From Bacillus shivajii (GTDB lineage Bacteria; Bacillota; Bacilli; Bacillales; Salisediminibacteriaceae), in contig NZ_CP084703.1 of assembly GCF_020519665.1 (NCBI RefSeq), positions 2,604,001-2,668,000 on the forward strand: a stretch of DNA of 64,000 bases. The letters run 5' to 3'. Positions 9,474-18,632 of the stretch are shown piece after piece; position 1 is the first letter of the stretch, and each line of letters begins with the position of its first letter. The position numbers and the translations under genes were made by a program. The notes beneath the pieces were generated by a model. The model was given only the letters and a program-made list of their open reading frames with translations, did no database searches and was not told where the DNA came from.

Positions 9474-10376
9474 CTATGCTCTCGGGTGAGAGTTGCGGTA
9501 AACTGCTCGTAGTCGGTCTTTTGTTACATGAGTATAGATTTGAGTTGAAGATAAGTGACTATGCCCTAACAACTCTTGAACGGTCCGTAAGTCCGCTCCT
9601 TCATTGAGCATGTGTGTCGCAAATGTATGACGTATCACATGCGGGCTCATTCTTGATGAAATTGACACTTCGTCAACAAGTTTATTTAATATGTTCCTAA
9701 CACTACGATCAGTTAGGCGCCCTCCTCGATAATTTAAAAACACCGCGTGTTCATCACCGTTTGTTTTCAATAACTCAGGGCGACCTTTTTGCAAGTAGAG
9801 TTCAAGCGCATCCATTGCGAAACTACCAACTGGAACATACCTTTCTTTTCGTCCTTTTCCTTTTACAAAAAGAGTCCCTAATTCTTTATCGTAGTCAGAT
9901 ATGTTCAAGTTTACACATTCACTTACACGAATTCCCGTTGCATATAAAAGTTCTAATATCGCTAAATTTCGTTTCCCTAAAGCATCTTCCGCATTGATGG
10001 CTTCAAATAGCTTCATCATTTCTTCTTCGTAAAAAAAAGATGGTAAACGCGTTTCACCTTTAGGTACAGAAACCATTTTAAATGGATTGCTTTCTATAAA
10101 TTCTTCTCGAACTAAAAAATCAAAAAGCGATCTTAACGAGGATATTTTACGTGCAACTGTTTTTCGAGCATATTCTTTCTCATGTAAAGAAGTTAAATAT
10201 ATACGAATTTCAACATAGGATACAGTAGCAAATGAATGAATATTTTGTTGCTCTAAAAACTGAGTGAAGTCAGTAATGTCTTTTTCATAGTGGGTTACTG
10301 TAAGACTCGATGCACCTTTTTCGATTTGCAAGTACTGAATAAAATTTTTTTTCCATTCTGCATTTGTGGTCATCAT
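9474..10376 (-). CDS. xerC: XerC-family tyrosine recombinase (CodV)
   Basis: Site-specific recombinase that with XerD (RipX) resolves chromosome dimers at dif. 300 aa, N-terminal SAM-like core-binding domain (about 1-95), then the catalytic domain with Arg in ATGIRVSECVNL, Lys in VKGKGRKERYVP, the HVIRHTFATHM box, the HLSSTQ segment and the nucleophile Tyr in QIYTHVTK. First gene of the codV-hslV-hslU-codY operon. Two adjacent ATGs (10376 and 10373) are possible starts; AAAGGTG lies just upstream. Confidence 0.95.
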   Translation of the reverse strand: MMTTNAEWKKNFIQYLQIEKGASSLTVTHYEKDITDFTQFLEQQNIHSFATVSYVEIRIYLTSLHEKEYARKTVARKISSLRSLFDFLVREEFIESNPFKMVSVPKGETRLPSFFYEEEMMKLFEAINAEDALGKRNLAILELLYATGIRVSECVNLNISDYDKELGTLFVKGKGRKERYVPVGSFAMDALELYLQKGRPELLKTNGDEHAVFLNYRGGRLTDRSVRNILNKLVDEVSISSRMSPHVIRHTFATHMLNEGADLRTVQELLGHSHLSSTQIYTHVTKDRLRAVYRNSHPRA

Positions 10377-10402
10377 TCATACACCTTTTACCATGATTAA
10401 GA

Positions 10403-10431
10403 GCTACTAAATATTATCACAATTTAGTAGC
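10403..10431 (-). terminator. hairpin between trmFO remnant and codV
   Basis: Perfect 10-bp stem GCTACTAAAT with its complement around a 9-base loop. On the minus strand it is followed only by TCTTAATC, so it is a weak terminator at best; its place just after the trmFO remnant suggests it was the end of the topA-trmFO unit. Confidence 0.45.
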
Positions 10432-10445
10432 CCTTTCAATAAATT

Positions 10446-10623
10446 TTACACTTTTTTCACAAAATTCTGAATTGTAGTCACTACTCGCTCAGCGAGCTCT
10501 TCATTCTGTTCTTTTTTTCACAAAACCTTCGACACCTGTCATTTTACCTGCAAAAGGAATCCCGTACTTTGATAATTGATATGAGGATTCACTTCCATAA
10601 GATCCCATTCCAATAACATTCAC
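10446..10623 (-). pseudogene. trmFO: remnant of trmFO (tRNA m5U54 methyltransferase), internally deleted
   Basis: Lies between topA and codV, where intact trmFO (about 435 aa) is found in B. subtilis. Three pieces can be read on the minus strand. Starting at a GTG at 10623, VNVIGMGSYGSESSYQLSKYGIP corresponds to the FAD-binding N-terminus (family: VNVIGAGLAGSEAA). It is joined directly to FAGKMTGVEGFV, matching the FAGQMTGVEGYV motif of the C-terminal part. After a +1 frameshift the frame EELAERVVTTIQNFVKKV ends at 10446, resembling the family C-terminus. About 350 residues are missing and a stop precedes the N-terminal piece. Not functional as it stands; whether another copy exists elsewhere cannot be seen. 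Confidence 0.82.
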
Positions 10624-10720
10624 ATATCAATTCGACAGAATCCCCTTCATTTCGTCAATCTTTCCGTTTGCAAATATACCTTAAAAAGAATGAGGTTGCA
10701 AGCATTTTAAATACATGATG

Positions 10721-12793
10721 TTAATTTTTCTCTTCTTTGTAATCACAAGATGAACATTGGACGTGTACACCTTTTTTCGATTTCTTCTCGACTAGCATAC
10801 TTTCACACTTTGGACATTTCCTTGAGATCGGTTTATCCCATGAAATAAACTCGCAGTCTGGGTAACGGTCACACCCGTAAAAGATTCGACGCTTTTTACT
10901 TTTACGCTCAACAATGTTTCCTTCGTTACAAGTAGGGCACTTTACACCGATTTCTTTAACAATAGCTTTCGTATTTCGGCAATCCGGAAAGTTAGAACAA
11001 GCCATGAACTTTCCAAACCGTCCCATCTTATAAACCATTTCGTGGCCGCACTTTTCACAGTCTTCTCCAGCTGGTTCATCTTTAATTTCTACTTCTTCCA
11101 TTTCCTCTTCTGCTATTTTCAGGCGTTTTTCGAAGTCACGATAAAACGTATCAATAACCTGAACCCAATTTTCATTACCTTCTTCAATTGAGTCTAAATC
11201 ATTTTCCATTTTTGCCGTGAACTCTACATTTAAGATTTCAGGGAAGAATTCTTGAATAAGCTCTAAAACGATTTCCCCTAGCTCTGTAGGTACAAAACGT
11301 TTTTCTTCAAGTGCGACATATCCTCTTCTTTGGATTGTATCCAATGTTGGAGCGTATGTAGAAGGTCTACCAATACCAAGCTCTTCCATTGTTTTTACTA
11401 ACCTTGCTTCAGTGTATCGTGGCGGTGGTTGAGTAAAGTGCTGGTTTGGATCAATTTTTTCCGCTTTAGCTGACTCTCCTTTTTCCATGTCTGGGAGAAG
11501 GCGGTCTTCTTCTTTCTTCCCGTCGTCATTCCCTTCAATATATACTTTCATAAACCCAGGGAATTTCAACTTAGACCCATTCGCTCGGAAAATGACACCA
11601 TTGTTGTCTAAGTCAACGGACATCGTATCCATGACAGCAGGTGCCATTTGACTTGCAACCATTCGCTCCCAAATGAGTTTATATAGTCTCAATTGATCTC
11701 TGCTTAAGTATTGCTTTACTGTTTTGGGATCTTTCATTACAGAAGTTGGACGAATTGCCTCATGGGCGTCTTGTGTCTTTTGATTCTGCTTCGTCTTCGC
11801 TTTATTTGGGTTATAATATTCTTTCCCATAATTTGTTTCAATATATTCTTTCGCTTCTTGTTGCGCTGTTTCAGAGAGCCTCGTTGAGTCAGTTCTCATA
11901 TACGTAATTAAACCGACCGTTCCTTCTTTTCCGAGGTCAATCCCTTCGTATAGTTGTTGTGCGAGCATCATCGTTTTCTTTGCACGATAATTAAGCTTTC
12001 TTGCAGCTTCTTGTTGAAGTGATGACGTTGTAAAAGGAACAACAGGATTTCGTTTTCTTTCTTTCCTTTTAACTTCTTTTATTTCAAAGTCATCGCCTGA
12101 AAGTTTTTGTAATACATCATTAACATCTTGTTGAGACTTTAAATCTTTCTTTTTATTATCAACAGCTACAAACTTAGCTTCAAAAGGATTTCCATCTTTC
12201 ATAAAGTTTGCTTCAATTGACCAATATTCTTCAGGTTCAAAATTCTTAATTTCATTTTCGCGATCAATAATCATTTTTACAGCGACAGATTGTACACGAC
12301 CAGCACTCAGCCCTTTTTTCACTTTCTTCCATAATAAAGGACTAATGTTGTAACCAACGAGGCGGTCTAGAACACGACGAGCTTGTTGTGCATCCACTAA
12401 ACTCATATCAATCGTTCGTGGTTCTTTGAATGAATCTTTTATTGCTTGTTTTGTAATCTCATTAAAAACAACACGACATTTTGAGCGTTTATCTATATTT
12501 AAGCTACCGGCTAAATGCCATGCAATTGCTTCCCCTTCACGATCCGGGTCGGCAGCGAGATAGACTTTCTTTGCTTTTTTAGCTGCTGCTTTTAGTTCTT
12601 TTAATATCGGCCCTTTACCGCGAATTGTTATATATTTAGGCGTGTAATCTGACTCTACATCGACACCCATCTGACTTTTAGGCAAGTCAATAACATGTCC
12701 CATAGATGCTTTTACTGAATATTTCTTCCCTAAATATTTTCCAATTGTTTTCGCTTTAGCGGGCGATTCCACGATCACTAAGTAATCGGACAT
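10721..12793 (-). CDS. topA: DNA topoisomerase I (type IA)
   Basis: Relaxes negative supercoils through a 5'-phosphotyrosine intermediate. 690 aa from ATG 12793 ([21 protein letters not shown]), which has SD GGGGGAGG nine bases upstream; the open frame extends a further 24 codons with no SD. TOPRIM motif [15 protein letters not shown] at about residues 80-95, active-site Tyr in [14 protein letters not shown] near residue 298, and three C-terminal zinc-ribbon repeats ([27 protein letters not shown]) from about residue 575 on. Upstream of the trmFO remnant. Confidence 0.98.
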   Translation of the reverse strand: MSDYLVIVESPAKAKTIGKYLGKKYSVKASMGHVIDLPKSQMGVDVESDYTPKYITIRGKGPILKELKAAAKKAKKVYLAADPDREGEAIAWHLAGSLNIDKRSKCRVVFNEITKQAIKDSFKEPRTIDMSLVDAQQARRVLDRLVGYNISPLLWKKVKKGLSAGRVQSVAVKMIIDRENEIKNFEPEEYWSIEANFMKDGNPFEAKFVAVDNKKKDLKSQQDVNDVLQKLSGDDFEIKEVKRKERKRNPVVPFTTSSLQQEAARKLNYRAKKTMMLAQQLYEGIDLGKEGTVGLITYMRTDSTRLSETAQQEAKEYIETNYGKEYYNPNKAKTKQNQKTQDAHEAIRPTSVMKDPKTVKQYLSRDQLRLYKLIWERMVASQMAPAVMDTMSVDLDNNGVIFRANGSKLKFPGFMKVYIEGNDDGKKEEDRLLPDMEKGESAKAEKIDPNQHFTQPPPRYTEARLVKTMEELGIGRPSTYAPTLDTIQRRGYVALEEKRFVPTELGEIVLELIQEFFPEILNVEFTAKMENDLDSIEEGNENWVQVIDTFYRDFEKRLKIAEEEMEEVEIKDEPAGEDCEKCGHEMVYKMGRFGKFMACSNFPDCRNTKAIVKEIGVKCPTCNEGNIVERKSKKRRIFYGCDRYPDCEFISWDKPISRKCPKCESMLVEKKSKKGVHVQCSSCDYKEEKN

Positions 12794-13133
12794 ACCCAAT
12801 TTCCTCCCCCTTAGAGGTAATTTAAAATCTTCCCTATTATTAAACACACTTTTAGCATTTGTCAAACATCTAATTTAAAATCAAGTAAATCAAATAAGGG
12901 CTGAAAACGTTCACACCAACGTTTTAGGCGTCAAAATAAATTTTGAAAATTTAAAAAGAAAATGAAACTCAATCTCTTAAAATTCATTTCATTAATATTA
13001 TTTTATGTTGTTTATTGAAAAGTTCGAGTAAATGTAATATGACTCTTCAGGAAGAGCAATAGTAGCAGTCAATCTGTTCTTTATCATTTGTTTATTAGAG
13101 TTGCGCTTTTCTTATTGTATTCCACAATTCACC

Positions 13134-14006
13134 CTAAAAATATTCCTCCAAAATATCTTCTACAGATAAAATAAGTTTTGCTCCTTGCTGGATAAGTCGG
13201 TTTGTACCTACAGACTCTCTTTGTGATAAACGTCCTGGTAATGCGAGAACATCTCTATTTTGCTGCATAGCTAAGTCTGCGGTAATTAATGATCCACTCT
13301 TTTCTTTCGCTTCTACAATTAACGTGCACATTGATAAACCACTAATGATTCGGTTTCGTTCAGGGAAGTGCCACTTTTTCGGTTGGACATAAGGGGGATA
13401 TTCAGAAATGACTAACTGTGATTGCTTTAACGAGTCAAATAAGGAGAGGTTGGAACGTGGGTAGACATTTTCAAATCCGAAAGCACAAACTGCCGCTGTC
13501 TTGCCGTTATCGTTCATTGCAATTTCATGTGAAAACTTATCAATTCCTAAAGCAAGTCCGCTAATGATAATAAAACCATGTTCGATTAATGGTTTGATAA
13601 GTTGTTTTAATTCATAATAAGCATATTTTGATGGATGTCTCGTTCCTACAACGCTTATAGGGAGAAAGTTGTGTAAAATAGAGAGGTCTCCTTGATAATA
13701 AAGAACCCAAGGTGGATCATATATTTGCTTTAATAATGGTGGGTAATCTCGTTGAAAAATTGTCGTTACATGAATATTTCGTTCTTGTAAGTTTTTTTTA
13801 ACTTTTTCAATCGTAAAACGTTTCATATTTTGTAATAAGACCGTAGATTGCTTATAAGTGGCTCCATAATGCAGCTCAACTTCTTTTGGTGACATTTCAT
13901 AAATTTGTTTAAATTCAGGGTCTTTGTCAAAGATTTTTTTTATTAATTTAAAGCTTCCATAACTACAGTAGTGAAGGTGAAGGAGTCTTTCATAAGAAGT
14001 GTTCAT
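13134..14006 (-). CDS. dprA: DprA/Smf, DNA-processing protein
   Basis: Loads RecA on incoming single-stranded DNA during transformation. 290 aa, a little short. N-terminal helical region, then the Rossmann-like DprA fold: SVVGTRHPSKYAY (about 114-126), IISGLALGIDKFSHE (about 145-160), AVCAFGFENVYPRSN, PERNRIISGLS, LIVEAKEKSGSLITA and VLALPGRLSQRESVGTN. The SD AAAGGAAAGATG precedes ATG 14006. Between sucD and topA as in B. subtilis. Confidence 0.96.
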   Translation of the reverse strand: MNTSYERLLHLHYCSYGSFKLIKKIFDKDPEFKQIYEMSPKEVELHYGATYKQSTVLLQNMKRFTIEKVKKNLQERNIHVTTIFQRDYPPLLKQIYDPPWVLYYQGDLSILHNFLPISVVGTRHPSKYAYYELKQLIKPLIEHGFIIISGLALGIDKFSHEIAMNDNGKTAAVCAFGFENVYPRSNLSLFDSLKQSQLVISEYPPYVQPKKWHFPERNRIISGLSMCTLIVEAKEKSGSLITADLAMQQNRDVLALPGRLSQRESVGTNRLIQQGAKLILSVEDILEEYF

Positions 14007-14088
14007 GTTTCATCTTTCCTTTCTGATAACTCGAGGAAATAAAGGGGCTATGTTGAAGTGGATAATACAAATTGTGGAAAACAGGAGG

Positions 14089-14116
14089 TACCCTCGACCA
14101 CCATCGACCGAGGGTA
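14089..14116 (-). terminator. hairpin after sucD
   Basis: TACCCTCG and CGAGGGTA flank a short loop, 13 bp after the sucD stop. On the minus strand the stem is followed by CCTCCTGTTTTCC, a poor U-tract, so it may be an inefficient or Rho-assisted terminator. Confidence 0.5.
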
Positions 14117-14128
14117 TTCTCCTATGAA

Positions 14129-15034
14129 TTATTTATGTGTAACGCACTTTTCAAAAATTCCTTGATCTTTAAGAACAGAAATTAACGTATCTCCCATTAC
14201 CGCAGGTGTTTCAGCTACTTTCACACCACAGCTTTCAAGCGTTTTAATCTTCTCTGCAGCAGTACCTTTCCCTCCGGAAATAATCGCACCTGCGTGTCCC
14301 ATACGCTTTCCAGGAGGTGCTGTTTGACCGCCAATAAAGCCTACAACAGGTTTTGTCATATTAGCTTTAATCCATTCAGCAGCTTCTTCCTCTGCAGTAC
14401 CACCGATCTCACCGATCATGATGACAGCATGTGTGTCCGGATCTTCATTGAATAGCTTTAATACGTCAATGAAGTCTGTTCCGTTTACAGGGTCACCACC
14501 GATTCCAACAGCTGATGACTGACCGATTCCTTCTGTTGATAGTTGGTGTACAGCTTCGTAAGTTAATGTACCAGAACGAGAAACAACTCCAACGTGTCCT
14601 TTTTTATGAATGTAACCTGGCATAATTCCAATTTTACACTCTTCTGGTGTGATAACACCTGGACAGTTTGGCCCTACTAAACGTGTTTCTTTACCTTCAA
14701 GGTAACGCTTAACTTTAATCATATCAGTAACAGGGATTCCTTCAGTAATTGTGATAACTAAATCGATTCCCGAATCAGCCGCTTCCATAATTGCATCTGC
14801 TGCAAATGCAGGTGGAACATAAACGACAGAAGCGTTCGCACCTGTTTTTTCGACAGCGTCAGACACTGTGTCGAATACTGGGATCCCTTCTACTTCGGTG
14901 CCGCCTTTACCAGGAGTAACACCACCAACAATTTGCGTTCCATATTCAATCGCTTGTTTCGTATGGAATAAGCCAGTTGCTCCAGTAATCCCTTGAACAA
15001 TGACTTTTGTATCTTTATTGATCAAGATGCTCAT
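14129..15034 (-). CDS. sucD: succinyl-CoA ligase, alpha subunit
   Basis: TCA-cycle enzyme interconverting succinyl-CoA and succinate with formation of ATP/GTP. 301 aa. CoA-binding Rossmann domain at the N-terminus ([19 protein letters not shown]), the [12 protein letters not shown] segment, [11 protein letters not shown] and the phosphohistidine loop [14 protein letters not shown] near residue 245. SD AAAGGCGGGA upstream of ATG 15034. 17 bp after sucC. Confidence 0.98.
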   Translation of the reverse strand: MSILINKDTKVIVQGITGATGLFHTKQAIEYGTQIVGGVTPGKGGTEVEGIPVFDTVSDAVEKTGANASVVYVPPAFAADAIMEAADSGIDLVITITEGIPVTDMIKVKRYLEGKETRLVGPNCPGVITPEECKIGIMPGYIHKKGHVGVVSRSGTLTYEAVHQLSTEGIGQSSAVGIGGDPVNGTDFIDVLKLFNEDPDTHAVIMIGEIGGTAEEEAAEWIKANMTKPVVGFIGGQTAPPGKRMGHAGAIISGGKGTAAEKIKTLESCGVKVAETPAVMGDTLISVLKDQGIFEKCVTHK

Positions 15035-15051
15035 TAAAATCCCGCCTTTCT

Positions 15052-16215
15052 TTACGCTTTAACTAGTGAAACGATTTTTTCTGCACCGTCTGCCATTGAG
15101 TCAGCTGCAGTAATATTCAATCCAGATTCCTCTAGGATTTGTTTTCCTAATTCTACGTTCGTTCCTTCTAAACGAACAACTAGTGGAATTTCTAAACCAA
15201 CTTGTTTAGTCGCTGCTACAACACCTTCGGCAATAACATCACACTTCATAATTCCACCGAAGATATTGACGTAAATTCCTTTTACGCTCTCATCAGAAAG
15301 GATAATTTTAAATGCTTCTGTTACTTTTTCTGTTGTTGCGCCTCCACCAACATCTAAGAAGTTGGCTGGATCGCCATTGTAATGTTTAATGATGTCCATC
15401 GTTGCCATGGCAAGACCTGCACCATTAACCATACATCCAATATTTCCATCTAATGAGATATAGCTTAGGTCATACTTCGAAGCTTCAATCTCTTTTGGAT
15501 CTTCTTCGTCTAAATCACGATATTCTAGAATATCTTTTTGACGATATAATGCGTTTGAGTCGAAGTTTAACTTTGCATCAAGAGCCATTACTTTACCGTC
15601 TCCAGTAGTGACAAGCGGGTTGATTTCTGCAATTGAGCAATCCTTTTCGACAAATACTTTATAAAGACCCATCATAAATTTCACAGCGTCTTTGACTTGC
15701 TCTTTAGGGATGTTGATGTTAAAAGCTAATCGACGTGCTTGATAAGGCATTAGGCCTGTAACAGGGTCGACTACTTCCTTGAAAATTTTCTCAGGAGTTT
15801 CTTCAGCTACTTCCTCGATCTCTGTACCACCTTCTTCAGATGCCATCATGACAACTTTAGAAGTTGCACGGTCAACAACTAGACCGACATAGTATTCGTT
15901 TTTGATGTCGCAACCTTCTTCAATTAGTAAACGCTTAACTTCTTTACCTTCTGGTCCAGTTTGATGTGTTACTAAGGTTTTGCCTAAAATTTCATCGGCA
16001 TATGTACGAACTTCGTCTAAATTCTTAGCAACCTTTACCCCACCAGCTTTTCCACGACCACCTGCGTGGATTTGTGCTTTGACAACGTTTACATCAGTTC
16101 CTAAAGATTGTGCTGCTTCTACTGCATCTTCTACAGTAAATGCTACCTTTCCATTAGGAACGGCTACACCGTAGCTTCTTAAGATTTCTTTACCTTGATA
16201 CTCATGGATATTCAT
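15052..16215 (-). CDS. sucC: succinyl-CoA ligase, beta subunit
   Basis: Nucleotide-binding subunit of succinyl-CoA synthetase. 386 aa from ATG 16215 ([20 protein letters not shown]) with the near-perfect SD TAAGGAGGATGGCT; the open frame upstream to 16290 is unsupported. ATP-grasp motif [14 protein letters not shown] at about residue 44-57, and [15 protein letters not shown] plus [13 protein letters not shown] in the C-terminal domain. Forms an operon with sucD. Confidence 0.98.
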   Translation of the reverse strand: MNIHEYQGKEILRSYGVAVPNGKVAFTVEDAVEAAQSLGTDVNVVKAQIHAGGRGKAGGVKVAKNLDEVRTYADEILGKTLVTHQTGPEGKEVKRLLIEEGCDIKNEYYVGLVVDRATSKVVMMASEEGGTEIEEVAEETPEKIFKEVVDPVTGLMPYQARRLAFNINIPKEQVKDAVKFMMGLYKVFVEKDCSIAEINPLVTTGDGKVMALDAKLNFDSNALYRQKDILEYRDLDEEDPKEIEASKYDLSYISLDGNIGCMVNGAGLAMATMDIIKHYNGDPANFLDVGGGATTEKVTEAFKIILSDESVKGIYVNIFGGIMKCDVIAEGVVAATKQVGLEIPLVVRLEGTNVELGKQILEESGLNITAADSMADGAEKIVSLVKA

Positions 16216-16515
16216 AGCCATCCTCCTTACTGAGTAAATGAGTTCTTGTATGGCATATTCGCCATACATTGAATTCGCGAATAATTTCACAAATCCTTTT
16301 AATCATAGAAAATACTTTTAAAAAATAGAAACATTATGACAAAGGAGTCCGTATTTACCGCTCTCTGTCATACATTGTCTATTTTACTATACTTTTCGAC
16401 AATTTTGTGAATAATCAGCTTAAAAAATTTAATTATTTTTCTGTGATCCTATTTAATCCTAGAAACAAACTGGCAAAAAGCCACTGACAACGGGCATACA
16501 AAGCGATTTAACAGA
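16216..16515. other. AT-rich upstream region of sucC
   Basis: About 300 bp without a recognisable gene. It should hold the sucCD promoter, but I see no pair of boxes good enough to report. Confidence 0.4.
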
Positions 16516-16544
16516 AAAAAATCCGCTGATTACTCAGCAGATTT
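16516..16544 (-). terminator. rho-independent terminator
   Basis: On the minus strand ATCTGCTGA and TCAGCGGAT form a stem with loop GTAA, followed by TTTTTTT. It overlaps the stop codon of the reading frame at 16530, which supports that frame being part of a transcribed unit. Confidence 0.85.
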
Positions 16545-16817
16545 AGTCGAAGCTACCCATGTTTTTTCACCCGTTTGATGTACAGGGTGAGTAAACATAT
16601 CCTTTATCATCGTTTCTTTTTCTATTTTTTTCCTTGACGCTTGTTCATCTTCAATTAATGGGGCCTCTTCTTCTTCCACCCAATGGTCCCCTGACATGAT
16701 CGCTGGATCAATCGTATCGTCCCAATGATCTAAAGGAGTTTCCGGGTTCGGGTTATATGATCTTTTCTGTTTTATGTTATTTTTCTTCTTTTTGTTGTAA
16801 TATTTTTCGTGTAGCAG
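16530..16817 (-). CDS. acidic open frame downstream of and overlapping the SASP-like gene, no normal start
   Basis: An open frame of up to 95 codons, in the +1 frame relative to the SASP-like gene it overlaps. The protein-like part reads KQKRSYNPNPETPLDHWDD, then an acidic HWVEEEEAPLIEDE stretch, and ends TWVASTKSAE at a terminator. No ATG, GTG or TTG with an SD is found: upstream candidates are CTG (16817) or ATA, and the only ATG (16697) lies inside the apparently coding part. Removing one A from the A5 run before the SASP-like stop would fuse both into one protein of about 138 aa. So this is either the frameshifted tail of that gene or a separate gene with an unusual start. Function unknown. 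Confidence 0.45.
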   Translation of the reverse strand: MLHEKYYNKKKKNNIKQKRSYNPNPETPLDHWDDTIDPAIMSGDHWVEEEEAPLIEDEQASRKKIEKETMIKDMFTHPVHQTGEKTWVASTKSAE

Positions 16818-16947
16818 AGCCTATTTTTCCTTGCTGATCGTTTTGCGTCGCACTGTGGAAGATCCCAAATTCTTGTGCGACCTCTGCACGATATTGGTTC
16901 ATATAGTCTTCTACACCATCAACAACTAGTTTCGACCGTTTATCCAC
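16777..16947 (-). CDS. small alpha/beta-type SASP-like protein
   Basis: 56 aa, GTG start at 16947 with a strong SD AAGGAGGG six bases upstream; too short for many gene finders. Starts MDKRSKLVVDGVEDYMNQY and contains AEVAQEFGIF, which resembles the GPR-protease cleavage region of alpha/beta-type small acid-soluble spore proteins (EIASEFGV), followed by GKIGSATRKILQQ, resembling the second conserved block (GEITKRLV). SASPs coat spore DNA and are degraded at germination. The usual central asparagine/glycine-rich block is short, so it could be an atypical family member. Lies between ylqH and sucC. See the +1 frame entry for its possible frameshifted tail. Confidence 0.68.
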   Translation of the reverse strand: MDKRSKLVVDGVEDYMNQYRAEVAQEFGIFHSATQNDQQGKIGSATRKILQQKEEK

Positions 16948-16997
16948 GACTATCCCTCCTTCATTCTATAGGATGACCGAATTCATATAGAGAAAAC

Positions 16998-17300
16998 TTA
17001 GGAATTTTTTCCTCTTTTCTCACGATCTAAAGCATAGATAAAGGCAAAAATTTCAGCAACAACTTCATACAATTCAGCCGGAATACTTTCGTTTATTTCA
17101 AGTTGTGATAATAATTCTATAAGTGACCTGTCTTCTTGAATCGGCACATCACTTTCTTTAGCCCTTTTTATGATTTCTTCTGCAACGTAACCTTTTCCTT
17201 TCGCCTTGACCTTTGGGGCGTCATGAATTTCATGGTCATATCCTAAAGCGATGGCTCGCTTATTTACGATATCTTTATTCTGCTTGTTTGACCCACTCAT
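16998..17300 (-). CDS. ylqH: YlqH, FlhB C-terminal-domain-like protein
   Basis: 100 aa protein matching only the cytoplasmic C-terminal domain of the flagellar export switch FlhB: RAIALGYDHEIHDAPKVKAKGKGYVAEEIIKRAKE. The autocleavage motif NPTH of FlhB is absent (HDAPK at the equivalent place), so it cannot undergo the same self-cleavage. It follows ylqG with an ATGA overlap. Role unknown; the pairing with a FliK-like partner suggests a link to flagellar export specificity (inference). Confidence 0.85.
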   Translation of the reverse strand: MSGSNKQNKDIVNKRAIALGYDHEIHDAPKVKAKGKGYVAEEIIKRAKESDVPIQEDRSLIELLSQLEINESIPAELYEVVAEIFAFIYALDREKRGKNS

Positions 17301-18610
17301 ATACGTACATCAACCCCTTTATATGACGTGTACTCCTTGCCTGATCGAGGAGGTTTTTTCACTTCATTTTCACTTACAGGGTTTGTCCACTTTAAAGAAG
17401 TCAATTCGTAATCAAGTTTGTGTAATTTTCCCTTAAGGAATGGGAACCATAAATTTTGAATGGAGAATGGTTTTTCATGCTCATTAAATACTTGTAAAGA
17501 AACAATTTTATTTTGAATTTGCACATCGACTACTGTCTCATTTAATGATTCAAGCTCTAAATAAAGTAATATTCGGCAATGATCCTTATCTATTTGCCCA
17601 CTACTTTTTTTCTTGCCTTCCCATTGAATCATCACATCTTTATATTTCTCTTGCCATTTTACAGGTATTTGTACAGCTATATGGTGGATAGGTCCGTATG
17701 AATCCGTAGAAAGAAGTTGATTTCCAGTAATACGGTTTAATAGCAGTTCAGCTTGCTCTCTAAGCCCACCTTGAAGATGAACAGGTTGCTTTATAAATTG
17801 CAGTAATAATGCTTTCATCGTTTGTTGTTGTTGACTATATTGTTCATTTTGCATATTTATCTTCAAATCAGCTTCATGATGCACTCCTAATAATTGGATT
17901 AATTGCTGAATTGGAAATGAGCGTATTTGATGATCAATACTATTGCTTGAATCGTTCGTATTAGTCATTTGTCCTGAACTATTAAGAACGGATGTTAACA
18001 TCTGTACTAGTTGATCATTCACTTTAGACAGTTGTGGCTGCCCTTTTAAGCCATTTACCATTGACTCCATCATTTGTGCCATTGACTGTGTATGATTGAG
18101 CGCTGCCATACTCTCAAAGGTAGTATTTGTTAACGGTAGCCCTCTTTGAACCATCATCGTAATGAGATTTAACGTTTGTTGGTTAGAATACTGTGATTGT
18201 TCAAAAAGGTTTCCTGCATCACGTATATTTTGTGGTGTAAAAGGAAGATTTTCTTGAGAAAGCCTTTGAATAACTTGTTGATTCGCTTTCGTATGATCTA
18301 GTCCTAACTGTTGGAGTGGCAGTTGATTCCCTCCATCATTTGGACGATGGTTCGGTACAGACTCAAGGACCTTTATGCGAGGAAGTCCTTCTCCCCCTAG
18401 AACTCGAAACCAGTATCTCTCTCCCTTCTCTAATTGCGCTTCTAGCTTCGCAGTTAAGGTGAGCGCCCCTAATTGCAACTGTGCTAATTGTCCAGGGTAA
18501 AGTTGTGTAATTGCTCCTTGAAATACTTGCCCAGGCCTAAGATTGATAGATTTTGAATGAATCGGATCAAGACCTTGAACAACTTGATTTAACATCTGTG
18601 TTTGAAACAT
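17297..18610 (-). CDS. ylqG: YlqG, FliK-like hypothetical protein
   Basis: 437 aa, glutamine-rich. N-terminal part (about 1-90) forms a beta-rich region (INLRPGQVFQGAITQLYPGQL), the middle is Q/N/S-rich low complexity, and the C-terminal third (HHIAVQIPVKWQEKYKDVMI, RILLYLELESLNETVVDVQI) resembles the hook-length-control C-terminal domain of FliK. The GTG at 18619 overlaps the SD AGAGGTGA, so the ATG at 18610 (MFQTQMLNQVV) is preferred. Coupled to ylqH by a 4-bp overlap. Function not established. Confidence 0.8.
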   Translation of the reverse strand: MFQTQMLNQVVQGLDPIHSKSINLRPGQVFQGAITQLYPGQLAQLQLGALTLTAKLEAQLEKGERYWFRVLGGEGLPRIKVLESVPNHRPNDGGNQLPLQQLGLDHTKANQQVIQRLSQENLPFTPQNIRDAGNLFEQSQYSNQQTLNLITMMVQRGLPLTNTTFESMAALNHTQSMAQMMESMVNGLKGQPQLSKVNDQLVQMLTSVLNSSGQMTNTNDSSNSIDHQIRSFPIQQLIQLLGVHHEADLKINMQNEQYSQQQQTMKALLLQFIKQPVHLQGGLREQAELLLNRITGNQLLSTDSYGPIHHIAVQIPVKWQEKYKDVMIQWEGKKKSSGQIDKDHCRILLYLELESLNETVVDVQIQNKIVSLQVFNEHEKPFSIQNLWFPFLKGKLHKLDYELTSLKWTNPVSENEVKKPPRSGKEYTSYKGVDVRI

Positions 18611-18632
18611 AGGTTTCACCTCTAGGACGAAA

